64,000 nt of DNA from Bacillota bacterium (GTDB lineage: Bacteria; Bacillota; Clostridia; Peptostreptococcales; Anaerovoracaceae). The stretch is from the NCBI GenBank assembly GCA_017431785.1, contig JAFRKJ010000037.1, forward strand, positions 153,896 through 217,895, written 5' to 3'. Positions 7,724 through 16,456 of the stretch are shown piece by piece. Below the pieces are notes generated by a model. It had not been told where the DNA came from, made no database searches, and saw nothing but the letters and a program-made list of their open reading frames with translations. Positions within the stretch are counted from its first letter, which is position 1. Every line of letters starts with the position of its first letter. Made by a program: the position numbers and the translations under genes.

Positions 7724-7856
7724 TTGGGGTACGATTTGATGAAACCGTGGGGTATTGTTCCCCATATAATTAGAGAATCATACCCCAAAAGCAAAGCACG
7801 AGGCAGAGAGTTTTGGGGTATGATTTGGCGAAACCATGGGGTACAGTACCCCAATT
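7724..7856. promoter_or_regulatory. Palindrome-rich GGGGTA/TACCCC intergenic element
   Basis: The divergent gap between the zinc-ribbon operon and the dipeptidase gene holds two direct copies of a roughly 44-nt unit, starting at 7724 and 7813 (TTGGGGTAYGATTTG...). Between them is a perfect 15-bp inverted repeat, AATCATACCCCAAAA at 7776-7790 and TTTTGGGGTATGATT at 7811-7825, with a 20-nt loop. The second unit also contains a perfect 17-nt palindrome at 7837-7853 (TGGGGTACAGTACCCCA). The dense array of GGGGTA half-sites in both orientations suggests cooperative repressor binding or an RNA structure. Which protein binds it is unknown. Confidence 0.65.
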
Positions 7857-7901
7857 GCCGAATCAACCTGCTTGTTGTATCATAGTCGCGGAGGTATCAA
7901 C

Positions 7902-8876
7902 ATGAATATTTTTGACTTACACGCAGATACGATGATGGATATTTACAACCGCGTTGGGGCGGGTGAGACGGATGTGCTCGCCAAGCACCACCTGCCGCAG
8001 TATGAAAAGGGCAAGGTCGGCGCGGTGATATATGCGCTTTGGATGACCAACCAGTTCGCTGAGCTGGCGGAGTATTTTCCGGAGACGCCGGCGTCCGCCC
8101 AGGAAGCCATGGTAAAGGTGATGGCACGCTCTTTCCGCGAGTTCCGTGATACGGACGCGGTGGAGCTGGCCCGCACGGCAGAGGATATTGAACGCATCAG
8201 AAGCAAAGGCAAGGTAGCCGTTTTGCTGGGCCTCGAGGGGTTCTACGGGTTCGGCGGTGAGGTCGGGATGGTTGACGTCATGTACGAACTGGGCGTCCGC
8301 CACGGTATGCTGACCTGGAATGATGACAATGAATTCGCGTCCGGCGTGGAGTTCGAAGGCGAAGACAAGGGTCTCTCCCCAATCGGCGTGGAGGCGATCC
8401 GCCGTATGGAACAGCTGGGTATGCTCATCGACGTTTCCCACGCCAGTCAGAAGACTTTCTGGGACATCATGGAACAGACCAGCGGTCCGGTCATCGCGTC
8501 CCACTCCAATGCGATGGCGCTCTGCAGCGCGCCGCGTAATCTGAAGGACGATCAGATCCGCGCCCTTGCGGAGCGCGGCGGTGTCATCGGTCTCAATGGA
8601 TGGAAAGGCTTCATCTGTGATGAACAGGAACAGGCAACGGTGCGTGATCTGGCCCGTCATGCCCGCTACATTGCGGACCTCGTCGGTGTGGAGCATGTGG
8701 CATGTGGCTTTGACTTCGCTGATTACTTTGATCCGAACGACGGTCTGCCGGGTCTCATGGATGCCAGTGAATGCCAGAACTTCGTGCAGGCGCTGGCCGA
8801 AGAAGGGTTCTCCGAGCAGGAACTGCAGCTGATTGCCTGGGACAATGCCATGCGCGTCATCCGCAAGGTTCTCTAA
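7902..8876 (+). CDS. Membrane dipeptidase (renal dipeptidase family, M19)
   Basis: A 324-residue zinc dipeptidase of peptidase family M19, which hydrolyses dipeptides, including some with D-residues. Zinc-site features are the N-terminal FDLHADT (H7, D9), GLEGFYGFGGE with the bridging glutamate, LIDVSHASQ and ASHSNAMAL histidines, and the GVEHVACGFDF aspartate region. Despite the family name there is no signal peptide or anchor, as usual for bacterial cytoplasmic members. An upstream in-frame start at 7836 exists, but ATG at 7902 has CGGAGG eight bases before it and begins exactly at the family N-terminus. It is transcribed away from the zinc-ribbon operon across the palindromic element. Confidence 0.88.
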   Translation: MNIFDLHADTMMDIYNRVGAGETDVLAKHHLPQYEKGKVGAVIYALWMTNQFAELAEYFPETPASAQEAMVKVMARSFREFRDTDAVELARTAEDIERIRSKGKVAVLLGLEGFYGFGGEVGMVDVMYELGVRHGMLTWNDDNEFASGVEFEGEDKGLSPIGVEAIRRMEQLGMLIDVSHASQKTFWDIMEQTSGPVIASHSNAMALCSAPRNLKDDQIRALAERGGVIGLNGWKGFICDEQEQATVRDLARHARYIADLVGVEHVACGFDFADYFDPNDGLPGLMDASECQNFVQALAEEGFSEQELQLIAWDNAMRVIRKVL

Positions 8877-8929
8877 AAGAATTCCCTTGATATTGGCTTT
8901 GTATATTGGTCTAAACACCCAGAGTGTGG

Positions 8930-8957
8930 TATCATCAGTTAGTGAGGCAAAACTAAC
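8930..8957 (+). promoter_or_regulatory. Putative iron-regulator operator/promoter of feoAB
   Basis: A perfect inverted repeat GTTAGT-N8-ACTAAC (8938-8957) lies directly behind a TATCAT -10 (8930-8935) and 19 bp before the feoAB start. The TTAG...CTAA arrangement resembles DtxR/IdeR/MntR-type metalloregulator boxes, and ferrous iron transporters are typical targets. The regulator itself is not in this window, so the assignment is an inference. Confidence 0.42.
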
Positions 8958-8975
8958 ATCTTACAAGTGGTGGAT

Positions 8976-11339
8976 ATGAACTTAAAAGAATTAGGCATCG
9001 GTGAGTCCGCGGTCATCACGGAGGTCGGCGGCGAAGGCGCCCTCAGGCAGCACTTCCTCGACATGGGCGTGATTCCAGGCGCGGAAGTCACCGTAGTTAA
9101 ATATGCGCCGATGGGCGACCCCGTCGAGCTGCGAATACAAGGATATGAACTGACGCTCCGTCTCGATGACGCTGCGAAGATTGGCGTGCAAAAGCTGCCG
9201 CCTCTGGATAGGGACAGCCAAAGCACCGCGGCTTCCGGCGAAGGCAGACGAGGCGACGTTACCTTTGCAAATGAGCACCCAGGTCTCGGTGAAGGCGGCA
9301 GGTTCCATCCGAAGGGCACAGGCAATCCTCTGCCTGACGATACGACTCTGACATTCGCCCTGGTCGGCAACCAGAACAGCGGCAAGACGACCCTGTTCAA
9401 TCAGCTGACTGGTTCCAATCAGCACGTCGGCAATTTCCCGGGCGTCACCGTGGACCGCAAAGACGGCCAGATCAAAGGCCATCCAGACACGCTCGTCACA
9501 GACCTTCCGGGTATTTACTCCATGTCACCTTACAGCAGTGAGGAGATCGTCTCCCGTAATTTTGTGCTGCAGGAAAAGCCCCATGCGATCATTGATATCG
9601 TCGACGCCACGAACATCGAGAGAAATATGTATCTGACCATGCAGCTGCTGGAGATGGATACACCGGTGGTCGTCGCGCTGAACATGATGGATGAGCTTCA
9701 CGCCAACGGCGGCACCATTGACGTGAATGCCATGGAAGGAATTCTCGGTACACCGGTCGTTCCGATTTCGGCGGCTAAGAACCAGGGCATCAACGAGCTG
9801 GTGGACCACGCGATTCATATCGCGAAGTACCAGGAGAAGCCGGCGCGGAATGACTTCTGCGATCAGAATGATCACGGCGGTGCAGTGCACAGATGCATCC
9901 ACGCCATCTCTCACTTGATCGAAGACCACGCGGATGAGGCGGGACTGCCGCGCAGGTTTGCCGCCACAAAGGCAATCGAAGGCGACCACATCGTCATCGA
10001 ACAGCTGGGCCTCGGTCAGGAGGACCAGAATGCAATCGAACACATCGTAGCGCAGATGGAGGAAGAGCGCGGACTGGACCGCGGCGCCGCCATCGCAGAC
10101 ATGCGCTTCAATTTCATACATAAAGTCTGTGCGGAGACGGTCAAAAAACCACGGGAGAGCAAAGAGCACATCCGCAGCGGTATCATCGACCGGATCCTCA
10201 CAGGGAAGTTCACGGCGATTCCGGCTTTCATTGCGATCATGGGACTTGTGTTCTTCCTGACCTTCAACGTCATCGGCGCGATCCTGCAGACATGGCTCGA
10301 AACAGCGATCGGCGCGCTCACAAATGTCGTGGATTCTGTGCTGACCGCCGGTCATGTCAACGAGGCGATCCACGGTTTGATCATCAACGGCATCTTCGAG
10401 GGGGTCGGCTGTGTGCTGAGCTTCCTGCCGATCATCGTAACCATGTTCTTCTTCCTGTCCCTTCTGGAGGATTCAGGCTACATCGCCCGTGTTGCCTTCG
10501 TCATGGACAGGCTGCTGCGAAAGATCGGTCTGTCAGGGCGAAGCATCGTACCAATGCTCATCGGATTCGGCTGTACGGTTCCTGCCGTCATGGCGACGAG
10601 AACCCTGCCGAGTGAACGCGACCGTAAGATGACGATTCTGCTCACGCCGTTCATGAGCTGTTCCGCGAAGCTGCCGATCTACGGATTCTTCGTGGCGGCC
10701 TTCTTCCCGGGCAAAGGCGGATTCATTATGACCGGACTCTACGTGCTCGGCATCATCGTGGGCATCCTTATTGCGCTGCTCTTCAAGGGCACCCTCTTTA
10801 AAGGCGAAGCGGTACCGTTCGTCATGGAACTGCCGAACTACCGGTTCCCTGGCGCGAAGAATGTTATGCGGCTCCTTTGGGATAAGGCCAAGGACTTCCT
10901 GCAGAGAGCCTGCTCTGTCATCCTGATTGCGACCATCATCATCTGGTTCCTCCAGAGTTTCAGTTTCAGTATGAACATGGTGGCTGACCAGCAGGACAGC
11001 ATGCTCGCTGCCATCGCCGGCGCCATATCGCCGATCATGGCACCGATTGGACTGGGCGACTGGAGAATCTGCACTTCGCTGATCTCCGGCTTCATGGCCA
11101 AGGAAAGTGTCGTTGCCAGCTTCAGCATGCTCTTCGGCACCAGCGTCAGCACAGCGATTTCGGCTGCCTCAGCAGCGTCACTGCTCGTGTTCTCGCTGCT
11201 GTACTCACCGTGCGTCGCCGCCATCGCTTCCATCCGCAGAGAGATGGGATCCAAGTGGGCCTTCGCCGTCATCATCTGGCAGTGCGTGGTCGCATGGATC
11301 GTGGCGCTGATCATATTTCTGATCATGGGTGCGCTGTAA
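8976..11339 (+). CDS. feoB: Ferrous iron transporter, FeoA-FeoB fusion
   Basis: A 787-residue fusion that imports Fe(II) under anaerobic conditions. Residues 1-72 are a FeoA SH3-like domain (GALRQHFLDMGVIPG, VELRIQGYELTLR). After a roughly 50-residue polar linker comes the FeoB G domain: G1 GNQNSGKTT (about 132-140), G2 NFPGVTVD, G3 DLPGIYS, G4 NMMD. A helical guanine-dissociation-inhibitor region follows, then the gate-containing membrane core with GFGCTVPAV and SCSAKLPIY motifs. Full-length apart from the fusion; no FeoC is seen. GTG codons at 8967 and 8970 are alternative starts, but ATG at 8976 begins precisely at the conserved FeoA N-terminus. It is followed by a bidirectional terminator. 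Confidence 0.93.
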   Translation: MNLKELGIGESAVITEVGGEGALRQHFLDMGVIPGAEVTVVKYAPMGDPVELRIQGYELTLRLDDAAKIGVQKLPPLDRDSQSTAASGEGRRGDVTFANEHPGLGEGGRFHPKGTGNPLPDDTTLTFALVGNQNSGKTTLFNQLTGSNQHVGNFPGVTVDRKDGQIKGHPDTLVTDLPGIYSMSPYSSEEIVSRNFVLQEKPHAIIDIVDATNIERNMYLTMQLLEMDTPVVVALNMMDELHANGGTIDVNAMEGILGTPVVPISAAKNQGINELVDHAIHIAKYQEKPARNDFCDQNDHGGAVHRCIHAISHLIEDHADEAGLPRRFAATKAIEGDHIVIEQLGLGQEDQNAIEHIVAQMEEERGLDRGAAIADMRFNFIHKVCAETVKKPRESKEHIRSGIIDRILTGKFTAIPAFIAIMGLVFFLTFNVIGAILQTWLETAIGALTNVVDSVLTAGHVNEAIHGLIINGIFEGVGCVLSFLPIIVTMFFFLSLLEDSGYIARVAFVMDRLLRKIGLSGRSIVPMLIGFGCTVPAVMATRTLPSERDRKMTILLTPFMSCSAKLPIYGFFVAAFFPGKGGFIMTGLYVLGIIVGILIALLFKGTLFKGEAVPFVMELPNYRFPGAKNVMRLLWDKAKDFLQRACSVILIATIIIWFLQSFSFSMNMVADQQDSMLAAIAGAISPIMAPIGLGDWRICTSLISGFMAKESVVASFSMLFGTSVSTAISAASAASLLVFSLLYSPCVAAIASIRREMGSKWAFAVIIWQCVVAWIVALIIFLIMGAL

Positions 11340-11376
11340 AGGCAACTGCAGTCATTTAAAACCAAATCATTGAAAT

Positions 11377-11414
11377 AAAAGAAATCCGGCTCATGTGAGC
11401 CGGATTTCTTTTTT
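11377..11414. terminator. Bidirectional intrinsic terminator, feoB/glgP
   Basis: A long perfect stem (AAAAGAAATCCGGCTCA / TGAGCCGGATTTCTTTT) with a minimal loop is flanked by A and T tracts on both sides. It lies between the converging feoB and glgP genes, so it can end transcription from either side. Confidence 0.92.
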
Positions 11415-11426
11415 ATTATTGTTTTT

Positions 11427-13859
11427 CTATTCGATGGTTCCAGTATTCCAAATCCGAACGGCGTAGTCGCGGATGCTGCGGTCTGCAGCGAACCGTGCCG
11501 CCTTTGCAATGTTCTCAATGGACATAGTGTTCCAGCGCCTGCGGTCTTCGTAGGCTGCCTGGATGTCGTCATGAGCTCGGCAGTAATCCTGGAAGTCGAG
11601 GAGACACATGTATGGGTCTGCAATGCTGTAGGATGGCATGAGCAGGTAATCGTTCAGCACATCGAAGCCTTTGCCTGCGAATCCCTGCGGCAGTGCGTCG
11701 ACAGCACGCTTCAGAACAGGATCATTCGCGTAAACATCGTAGGCGTTGTAGCCGTGCTGCAGTGCTTCGCGCACTTCATCTTCCTTCTTGCCGAAGATGA
11801 AGATACTTTCTGGTCCGACAGCCTCACGGATCTCTACGTTGGCGCCGTCCAGTGTGCCGATGGTCACCGCTCCGTTGATCATCATCTTCATGTTGCCTGT
11901 TCCGCTGGCTTCCTTACCGGCCAGTGAAATCTGCTCGGAGATTTCTGTTGCAGGCATCAGTCCTTCTGCCATGGAGACACTGTAGTTCTCCAGGAAGACG
12001 ACCTTCAGCTTGGAGGCGATCTTCGGATTGCGCTCGATTTCTTCACTGATTTTGCAGATGAGCTGGATGACTTCCTTCGCCAGATAGTAGCTCGGTGCTG
12101 CCTTTGCAGCGAAGAGGTAGGTCTCCGGTCTCATATCCAGATCCGGATTGTCCTGCAGCATCTGGTAGCGGCTGATGATGCGCAGCGCGTTCATCAGCTG
12201 GCGCTTGTATTCGTGAAGTCTCTTCGCCTGTACGATGAAGATGGAATTCGGATCGATCTCGATGCCGGATCTCTTCTTCACTCTGTCGGCGAAGCGTACT
12301 TTATTTTCATACTTGATCTGTTCCAGTCTGTCATGGACTGCCGCGTCCTCGCGGAATCGGAAGAAGTCTTCCAGTCTGCGGTCATCGTGGCGGTAGTCCG
12401 TCCCAATGCAATCGTCGATGAGCTCGGCCAGTTTCGGGTTGGACTGACAGAGCCAGCGTCTATAGGCGATGCCGTTGGTGACGTTGGTGAACTTATCAGG
12501 CTGTGCCAGGAAGTAGTCGTGGAACAAGTCGTCGCGCAGGATTCTGGAGTGCAGCGCGGATACGCCGTTGACTTTGTGGGATCCGATGACGGACAGATTT
12601 GCCATGCGCACCTGTCCATTGCCCAGTACGGCTGTGTAATCGACTTTGCCGTGGTCGCCCGGGAACTTGGAATACATGTATTCGCGGAACCTGCGGTCGA
12701 TCTCGGAAATGATCGAGAACACACGCGGCATGAGCGCCTGCACCTGTGACGTCTTCCACTTTTCAAGAGCTTCGGCCAGGACGGTGTGGTTCGTGTAAGA
12801 GACGGAACCGCTGACGCGCTCCCAAGCGTAATCCCAGGAGCAGCCGTAATCGTCCACGAAAATTCTCATGAGCTCCGGAATGCAAAGCGCAGGATGCGTG
12901 TCGTTGATGTGAATGGCGTTGGCCAGATGGAAGTTGTCCAGTGTCTTGTGCAGCTGCAGATGGTCGCGCACGATGTTCTGGCAGGATGCGGAAACCATGA
13001 AATACTGCTGCTTCAGTCTCAGTTCCTTACCTTCTTCGATATTGTCAGGCGGATAGAGCACCTTGGTGATGGCTTCCGCTCTGTTGTTGCGCTGGGCTGC
13101 CTTTGTGAAGTCGCCGCTGTTGAAGCTCTCCATGTCGAAGCCTTCGGAGTCGATGGCTCTCCACAGTCTCAGCTTCTCGACAGCGCCCTGGTCTGCGCCA
13201 GGCACGTACATATCGTATGGGATGGCCTTGACTGTCTGTGGCTCTTCCAGTGAGAACTGCAGTCCGTTCTCATCCCACCATTCATTGTATCTTCCGTAAA
13301 ATTTGACATAGAACGGGTCGTCGTCTTTCTTGTTCAGCCAGACGCCGCCGCCCGGGATCCAGTTGTCCGGCAGTTCCACCTGCCAGCCGTCCTCGATCTT
13401 CTGCTTGAACAACCCGTATTCATATCTGAGGGAGAAGCCCGTTGCATCGTAATTCCCTGTCGCCATGGCGGACAAAAAGCATGCGGCCAGTCTTCCTAAA
13501 CCTCCGTTGCCCAGGCCTGCATCAGGCTCGCAGTCGAAGATCTCTTCCAGATCTAAGCCTCTGCTTTCAACGAGCTCCTTCACCATGTCTGTTTCGTCGA
13601 GACAGTACAGCGCGTTTTTCAGCGACTGTCCCATCAGAAACTCCATGCTGATGTAATAGATTTTTTTCTTTCCTGCGGATGTTTTTTCCGCCTGATTTTT
13701 CTTTTTCTTGAACTCCACATAGCGGTCGCGGAGCTGGCCGTTCACGATGCGCGCGAGGGCTTTGTAGATCTGCTCCGGAGTCGCCTCTTCAAAACTTGTA
13801 TGAAGGCTGTCTTCAAGATAATCGTTCAGTTCTTCAATAAAAAGTGATTTGTTATCCAT
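11427..13859 (-). CDS. glgP: Glycogen/alpha-glucan phosphorylase
   Basis: A full-length (810 aa) GT35 phosphorylase that releases glucose-1-phosphate from the non-reducing ends of glycogen or maltodextrin. The PLP-binding region EASGTGNMKMMINGAV with the Schiff-base lysine is intact, as are the N-terminal YYISMEFLMGQSL and GLGNGGLGRLAACF blocks. The start ATG at 13859 has AGGAAA about 11 bases upstream. It is the last gene of the deoR-gap-glgA-glgP series, 75 bp after glgA, and ends at a strong bidirectional terminator. Clustering synthase and phosphorylase allows joint control of storage and use of glycogen. Confidence 0.95.
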   Translation of the reverse strand: MDNKSLFIEELNDYLEDSLHTSFEEATPEQIYKALARIVNGQLRDRYVEFKKKKNQAEKTSAGKKKIYYISMEFLMGQSLKNALYCLDETDMVKELVESRGLDLEEIFDCEPDAGLGNGGLGRLAACFLSAMATGNYDATGFSLRYEYGLFKQKIEDGWQVELPDNWIPGGGVWLNKKDDDPFYVKFYGRYNEWWDENGLQFSLEEPQTVKAIPYDMYVPGADQGAVEKLRLWRAIDSEGFDMESFNSGDFTKAAQRNNRAEAITKVLYPPDNIEEGKELRLKQQYFMVSASCQNIVRDHLQLHKTLDNFHLANAIHINDTHPALCIPELMRIFVDDYGCSWDYAWERVSGSVSYTNHTVLAEALEKWKTSQVQALMPRVFSIISEIDRRFREYMYSKFPGDHGKVDYTAVLGNGQVRMANLSVIGSHKVNGVSALHSRILRDDLFHDYFLAQPDKFTNVTNGIAYRRWLCQSNPKLAELIDDCIGTDYRHDDRRLEDFFRFREDAAVHDRLEQIKYENKVRFADRVKKRSGIEIDPNSIFIVQAKRLHEYKRQLMNALRIISRYQMLQDNPDLDMRPETYLFAAKAAPSYYLAKEVIQLICKISEEIERNPKIASKLKVVFLENYSVSMAEGLMPATEISEQISLAGKEASGTGNMKMMINGAVTIGTLDGANVEIREAVGPESIFIFGKKEDEVREALQHGYNAYDVYANDPVLKRAVDALPQGFAGKGFDVLNDYLLMPSYSIADPYMCLLDFQDYCRAHDDIQAAYEDRRRWNTMSIENIAKAARFAADRSIRDYAVRIWNTGTIE

Positions 13860-13887
13860 GCGTTACTTGTTTCCTATACTTATTTTT

Positions 13888-13933
13888 TTTCAGCCGGTCA
13901 GGCCAATCTGTTTCAGCCGGTCAGGCCAATCTG
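13888..13933. repeat. Perfect 23-bp tandem duplication between glgA and glgP
   Basis: The 23-nt sequence beginning TTTCAGCCGGTCAGG is present twice in direct succession (13888-13910 and 13911-13933), immediately after the glgA stop codon. It makes up most of the intergenic spacer and looks like a recent slippage duplication. Confidence 0.9.
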
Positions 13934-13934
13934 G

Positions 13935-15368
13935 TTAAGCTAATTCGCTGAAGAGTTTGTGATACTCTTTCGCTGCTCTGTCCCAGGTGAAGTCTTCGTC
14001 CAGAATGTGCTTCACCAGAACATTCCACTTCTTCTTGTCATCATAGAGATTGAGGGCTCTGCGGATAGCGTATTCCAGTTCTCCGCCGTTGAACTCAAAG
14101 AAGGTAAATCCGTTTCCGCTCTCGCCGTCCCACTCCTTGATGGAATCCGCAAGTCCGCCGGTCAGACGTACGATTGGTGTATTGCCGTAGCGGCATCCGA
14201 TCATCTGCGCCAGTCCGCATGCTTCGCTTCTCGACGGCATCAGGAGCATGTCGCCGGCAGCGTAGATCTCATGGGCCGTTCTCGTATTGAACTCGATGAG
14301 GGAACGCACCTTCTCCGGATAACGATACTGAAGATCCCGGAAATAGTTTTCGTACTTCTCATCGCCCGTGCCGAGCATGACGAACTGCATGTCGTAATTG
14401 TCCAGCAGATAGTCCATGATCATAGCAATGATATCCACGCCTTTCGGCGCTACGAGACGTGAGATCATAGTCAGCATCGGCGCGTCGGTCTGCGGCAGTT
14501 CGAGCTTCTTCTGCAGAGCGCGTTTGCACCATCTCTTTCCTCTGATGTTCGCGGAAGAATAGGTGTATCCGATGAACGGATCATTCATTGGATCGTAGCT
14601 CACCGTGTCGATGCCGTTCAAAATGCCGACCATCTTGTATTCGTTATCTCTGATGACCCCGTCCAGTCCGAATGCACTGACCGGATAGGTCAGTTCGCGC
14701 GCATAAGTCGGGCTGACTGTCGTGAGCAGATCCGTCAGCAGGATCGCGCCCTTCATCAGATTGACGTCGCCATCCTTCATGAGGTAGTGATAATCGGATT
14801 CATCGATACCGATGCATTCGCCCAATACGTCCGTTCCGTATCTGCCCTGATATTCCACATTGTGAATGGTGAAAACGGTCTTGATGCCCAAGTTTGCATA
14901 AACCGTCTTGGCGAACACCACGCTCAGTGCCGTCTGCCAGTCATTGGCGTGGATGATATCCGGCATAAACCCTGTGATATCTGCGCTCTCAATCACAGCG
15001 CGGCTGAAGAACGAAAACCGTTCACAGTCATCATAAAACCCGTAGAGTGTGTTGCGTTTGAAGTAATACTCGTTGTCCACGAAGTAGTAGACCACGCCGT
15101 CCTTCTCAAGCTCAAAGATGCCCATGTACTGGCTGCGCCATGCAACAGGGATTTCCTTGTGCCCGAGGAATGTCATCTGCTCACGCCATTCCGGTTTCAC
15201 GGAACCGTACAGTGGCATGATGACCCGGCACTCGATATCAGAATCCGGCAGCGCATTGACAGAGCGCGGCATGGATCCGGCCACTTCTCCCAGACCGCCG
15301 GTCCCGCCAAAGGGCATGACCTCCGGTGAGGCGACGAGTACTTTTGTTTTTTCTCGTTTAATATCCAT
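13935..15368 (-). CDS. glgA: Glycogen synthase (ADP-glucose)
   Basis: A GT5 glycosyltransferase of 477 residues that adds glucose from ADP-glucose to growing alpha-1,4-glucan. The N-terminal ADP-glucose site is GTGGLGEVAGSMP, a variant of the KTGGLADV motif. HANDWQTAL, FTIHNVEYQG and the C-terminal SRSEACGLAQMIGCRYG (the catalytic E-x7-E region) are intact. A TTG at 15389 would add seven residues, but ATG at 15368 has AAGG about eight bases upstream and starts nearer the conserved KVLVASPE strand. It lies 24 bp downstream of gap and 75 bp upstream of glgP in the same operon. Confidence 0.94.
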   Translation of the reverse strand: MDIKREKTKVLVASPEVMPFGGTGGLGEVAGSMPRSVNALPDSDIECRVIMPLYGSVKPEWREQMTFLGHKEIPVAWRSQYMGIFELEKDGVVYYFVDNEYYFKRNTLYGFYDDCERFSFFSRAVIESADITGFMPDIIHANDWQTALSVVFAKTVYANLGIKTVFTIHNVEYQGRYGTDVLGECIGIDESDYHYLMKDGDVNLMKGAILLTDLLTTVSPTYARELTYPVSAFGLDGVIRDNEYKMVGILNGIDTVSYDPMNDPFIGYTYSSANIRGKRWCKRALQKKLELPQTDAPMLTMISRLVAPKGVDIIAMIMDYLLDNYDMQFVMLGTGDEKYENYFRDLQYRYPEKVRSLIEFNTRTAHEIYAAGDMLLMPSRSEACGLAQMIGCRYGNTPIVRLTGGLADSIKEWDGESGNGFTFFEFNGGELEYAIRRALNLYDDKKKWNVLVKHILDEDFTWDRAAKEYHKLFSELA

Positions 15369-15392
15369 CGTAAACCTTACCTGTTTCAACGA

Positions 15393-16412
15393 TTAAATGA
15401 GTGTTCCCAGGTGTTTCATCGTTCTGATGAGCTGGTGTACATAGCTCATTTCGTTATCATACCATGCAACGATTCTGACTTCATAGATGTGTGTTCCGCA
15501 CTTCTCTGCCAGTGTCTGTGTAGCATCGAAGAGTGAACCATAGCTGATGCCGATGATGTCGCTGGAAACCAGTTCTTCTTCTGTATATCCGAAGGACTCG
15601 GAAGCAGCAGCCTTCATGGCCGCATTGATGCCTTCTACGCTAACGGAATCTGTCATATCCTTCAGTGTCGCGTCGAGGATCGTGATGGATCCGGATGGAA
15701 CAGGAACTCTCTGAGCGGAACCGATGAGCTTACCGTCCAGTTCTGGGATAACCAGGCCGATTGCCTTTGCAGCACCGGTTGAGTTCGGAACGATGTTGAT
15801 CGCGCCGGCTCTCGCACGTCTGAAGTCACCCTTTCTGTGCGGTCCGTCCAGCAGCATCTGATCACCTGTGTATGCGTGGATCGTCGTCATAAATCCTGTT
15901 CTTACTTCTCTGTACTCTGCAAGGACTTTCGCCATCGGTGCCAGGCAGTTCGTAGTACAGGATGCGCCGGAAACAACGTTGTCTTCCTTCGTCAGTGTCT
16001 CATGGTTGACGCCGTATACGATGGTCGGCAGATCATTGCCTGCAGGTGCTGAAATCAGAACTTTCTTCGCGCCTGCATTGATGTGTGCCTGTGACTTTTC
16101 CTTTGATGTATAGAAGCCGGTGCACTCGAGTACGATATCTACATCGTATTCTCCCCATGGCAGGTTCGCTGCGTCAGCTTCGCTGAAGATCGGAATCTGG
16201 TCGCCGTCAACTGTGATGGAGTTCTCGTCGCTGGTGATCTCATGATCATTCGCGTATCTGCCCTGTACGCTGTCATACTTGAGCAGGTGCGCCAGCATAG
16301 CCGGGCTGGTCAGGTCGTTGATAGCAACGACATCACACTCTGGATCCTCAAATACCTTTCTGAATGCGAGACGTCCGATACGTCCAAATCCGTTGATTGC
16401 AATTCTTGTCAT
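15393..16412 (-). CDS. gap: Glyceraldehyde-3-phosphate dehydrogenase, type I
   Basis: A full-length (339 aa) phosphorylating GAPDH that converts glyceraldehyde-3-phosphate, NAD and phosphate to 1,3-bisphosphoglycerate. The Rossmann motif INGFGRIGR is at residues 6-14, followed by AINDL with the NAD-selective Asp. The catalytic [13 protein letters not shown] cysteine (near 151) is present, as is the [13 protein letters not shown]-terminal motif. AGGAGG lies nine bases before ATG at 16412. It sits 44 bp downstream of deoR, in the same arrangement as CggR-gapA operons of Firmicutes, though the regulator here is of the DeoR class with a full sugar-phosphate domain. Confidence 0.96.
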   Translation of the reverse strand: MTRIAINGFGRIGRLAFRKVFEDPECDVVAINDLTSPAMLAHLLKYDSVQGRYANDHEITSDENSITVDGDQIPIFSEADAANLPWGEYDVDIVLECTGFYTSKEKSQAHINAGAKKVLISAPAGNDLPTIVYGVNHETLTKEDNVVSGASCTTNCLAPMAKVLAEYREVRTGFMTTIHAYTGDQMLLDGPHRKGDFRRARAGAINIVPNSTGAAKAIGLVIPELDGKLIGSAQRVPVPSGSITILDATLKDMTDSVSVEGINAAMKAAASESFGYTEEELVSSDIIGISYGSLFDATQTLAEKCGTHIYEVRIVAWYDNEMSYVHQLIRTMKHLGTLI

Positions 16413-16456
16413 TTTTTTATCCTCCTATTATTTAAATTCAATTATATACATTATGA

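Noticed and set aside
7917-8918. Long minus-strand ORF of 333 codons opposite the dipeptidase gene
   Set aside because: It is a shadow frame of the well-supported M19 dipeptidase and shows no domain.
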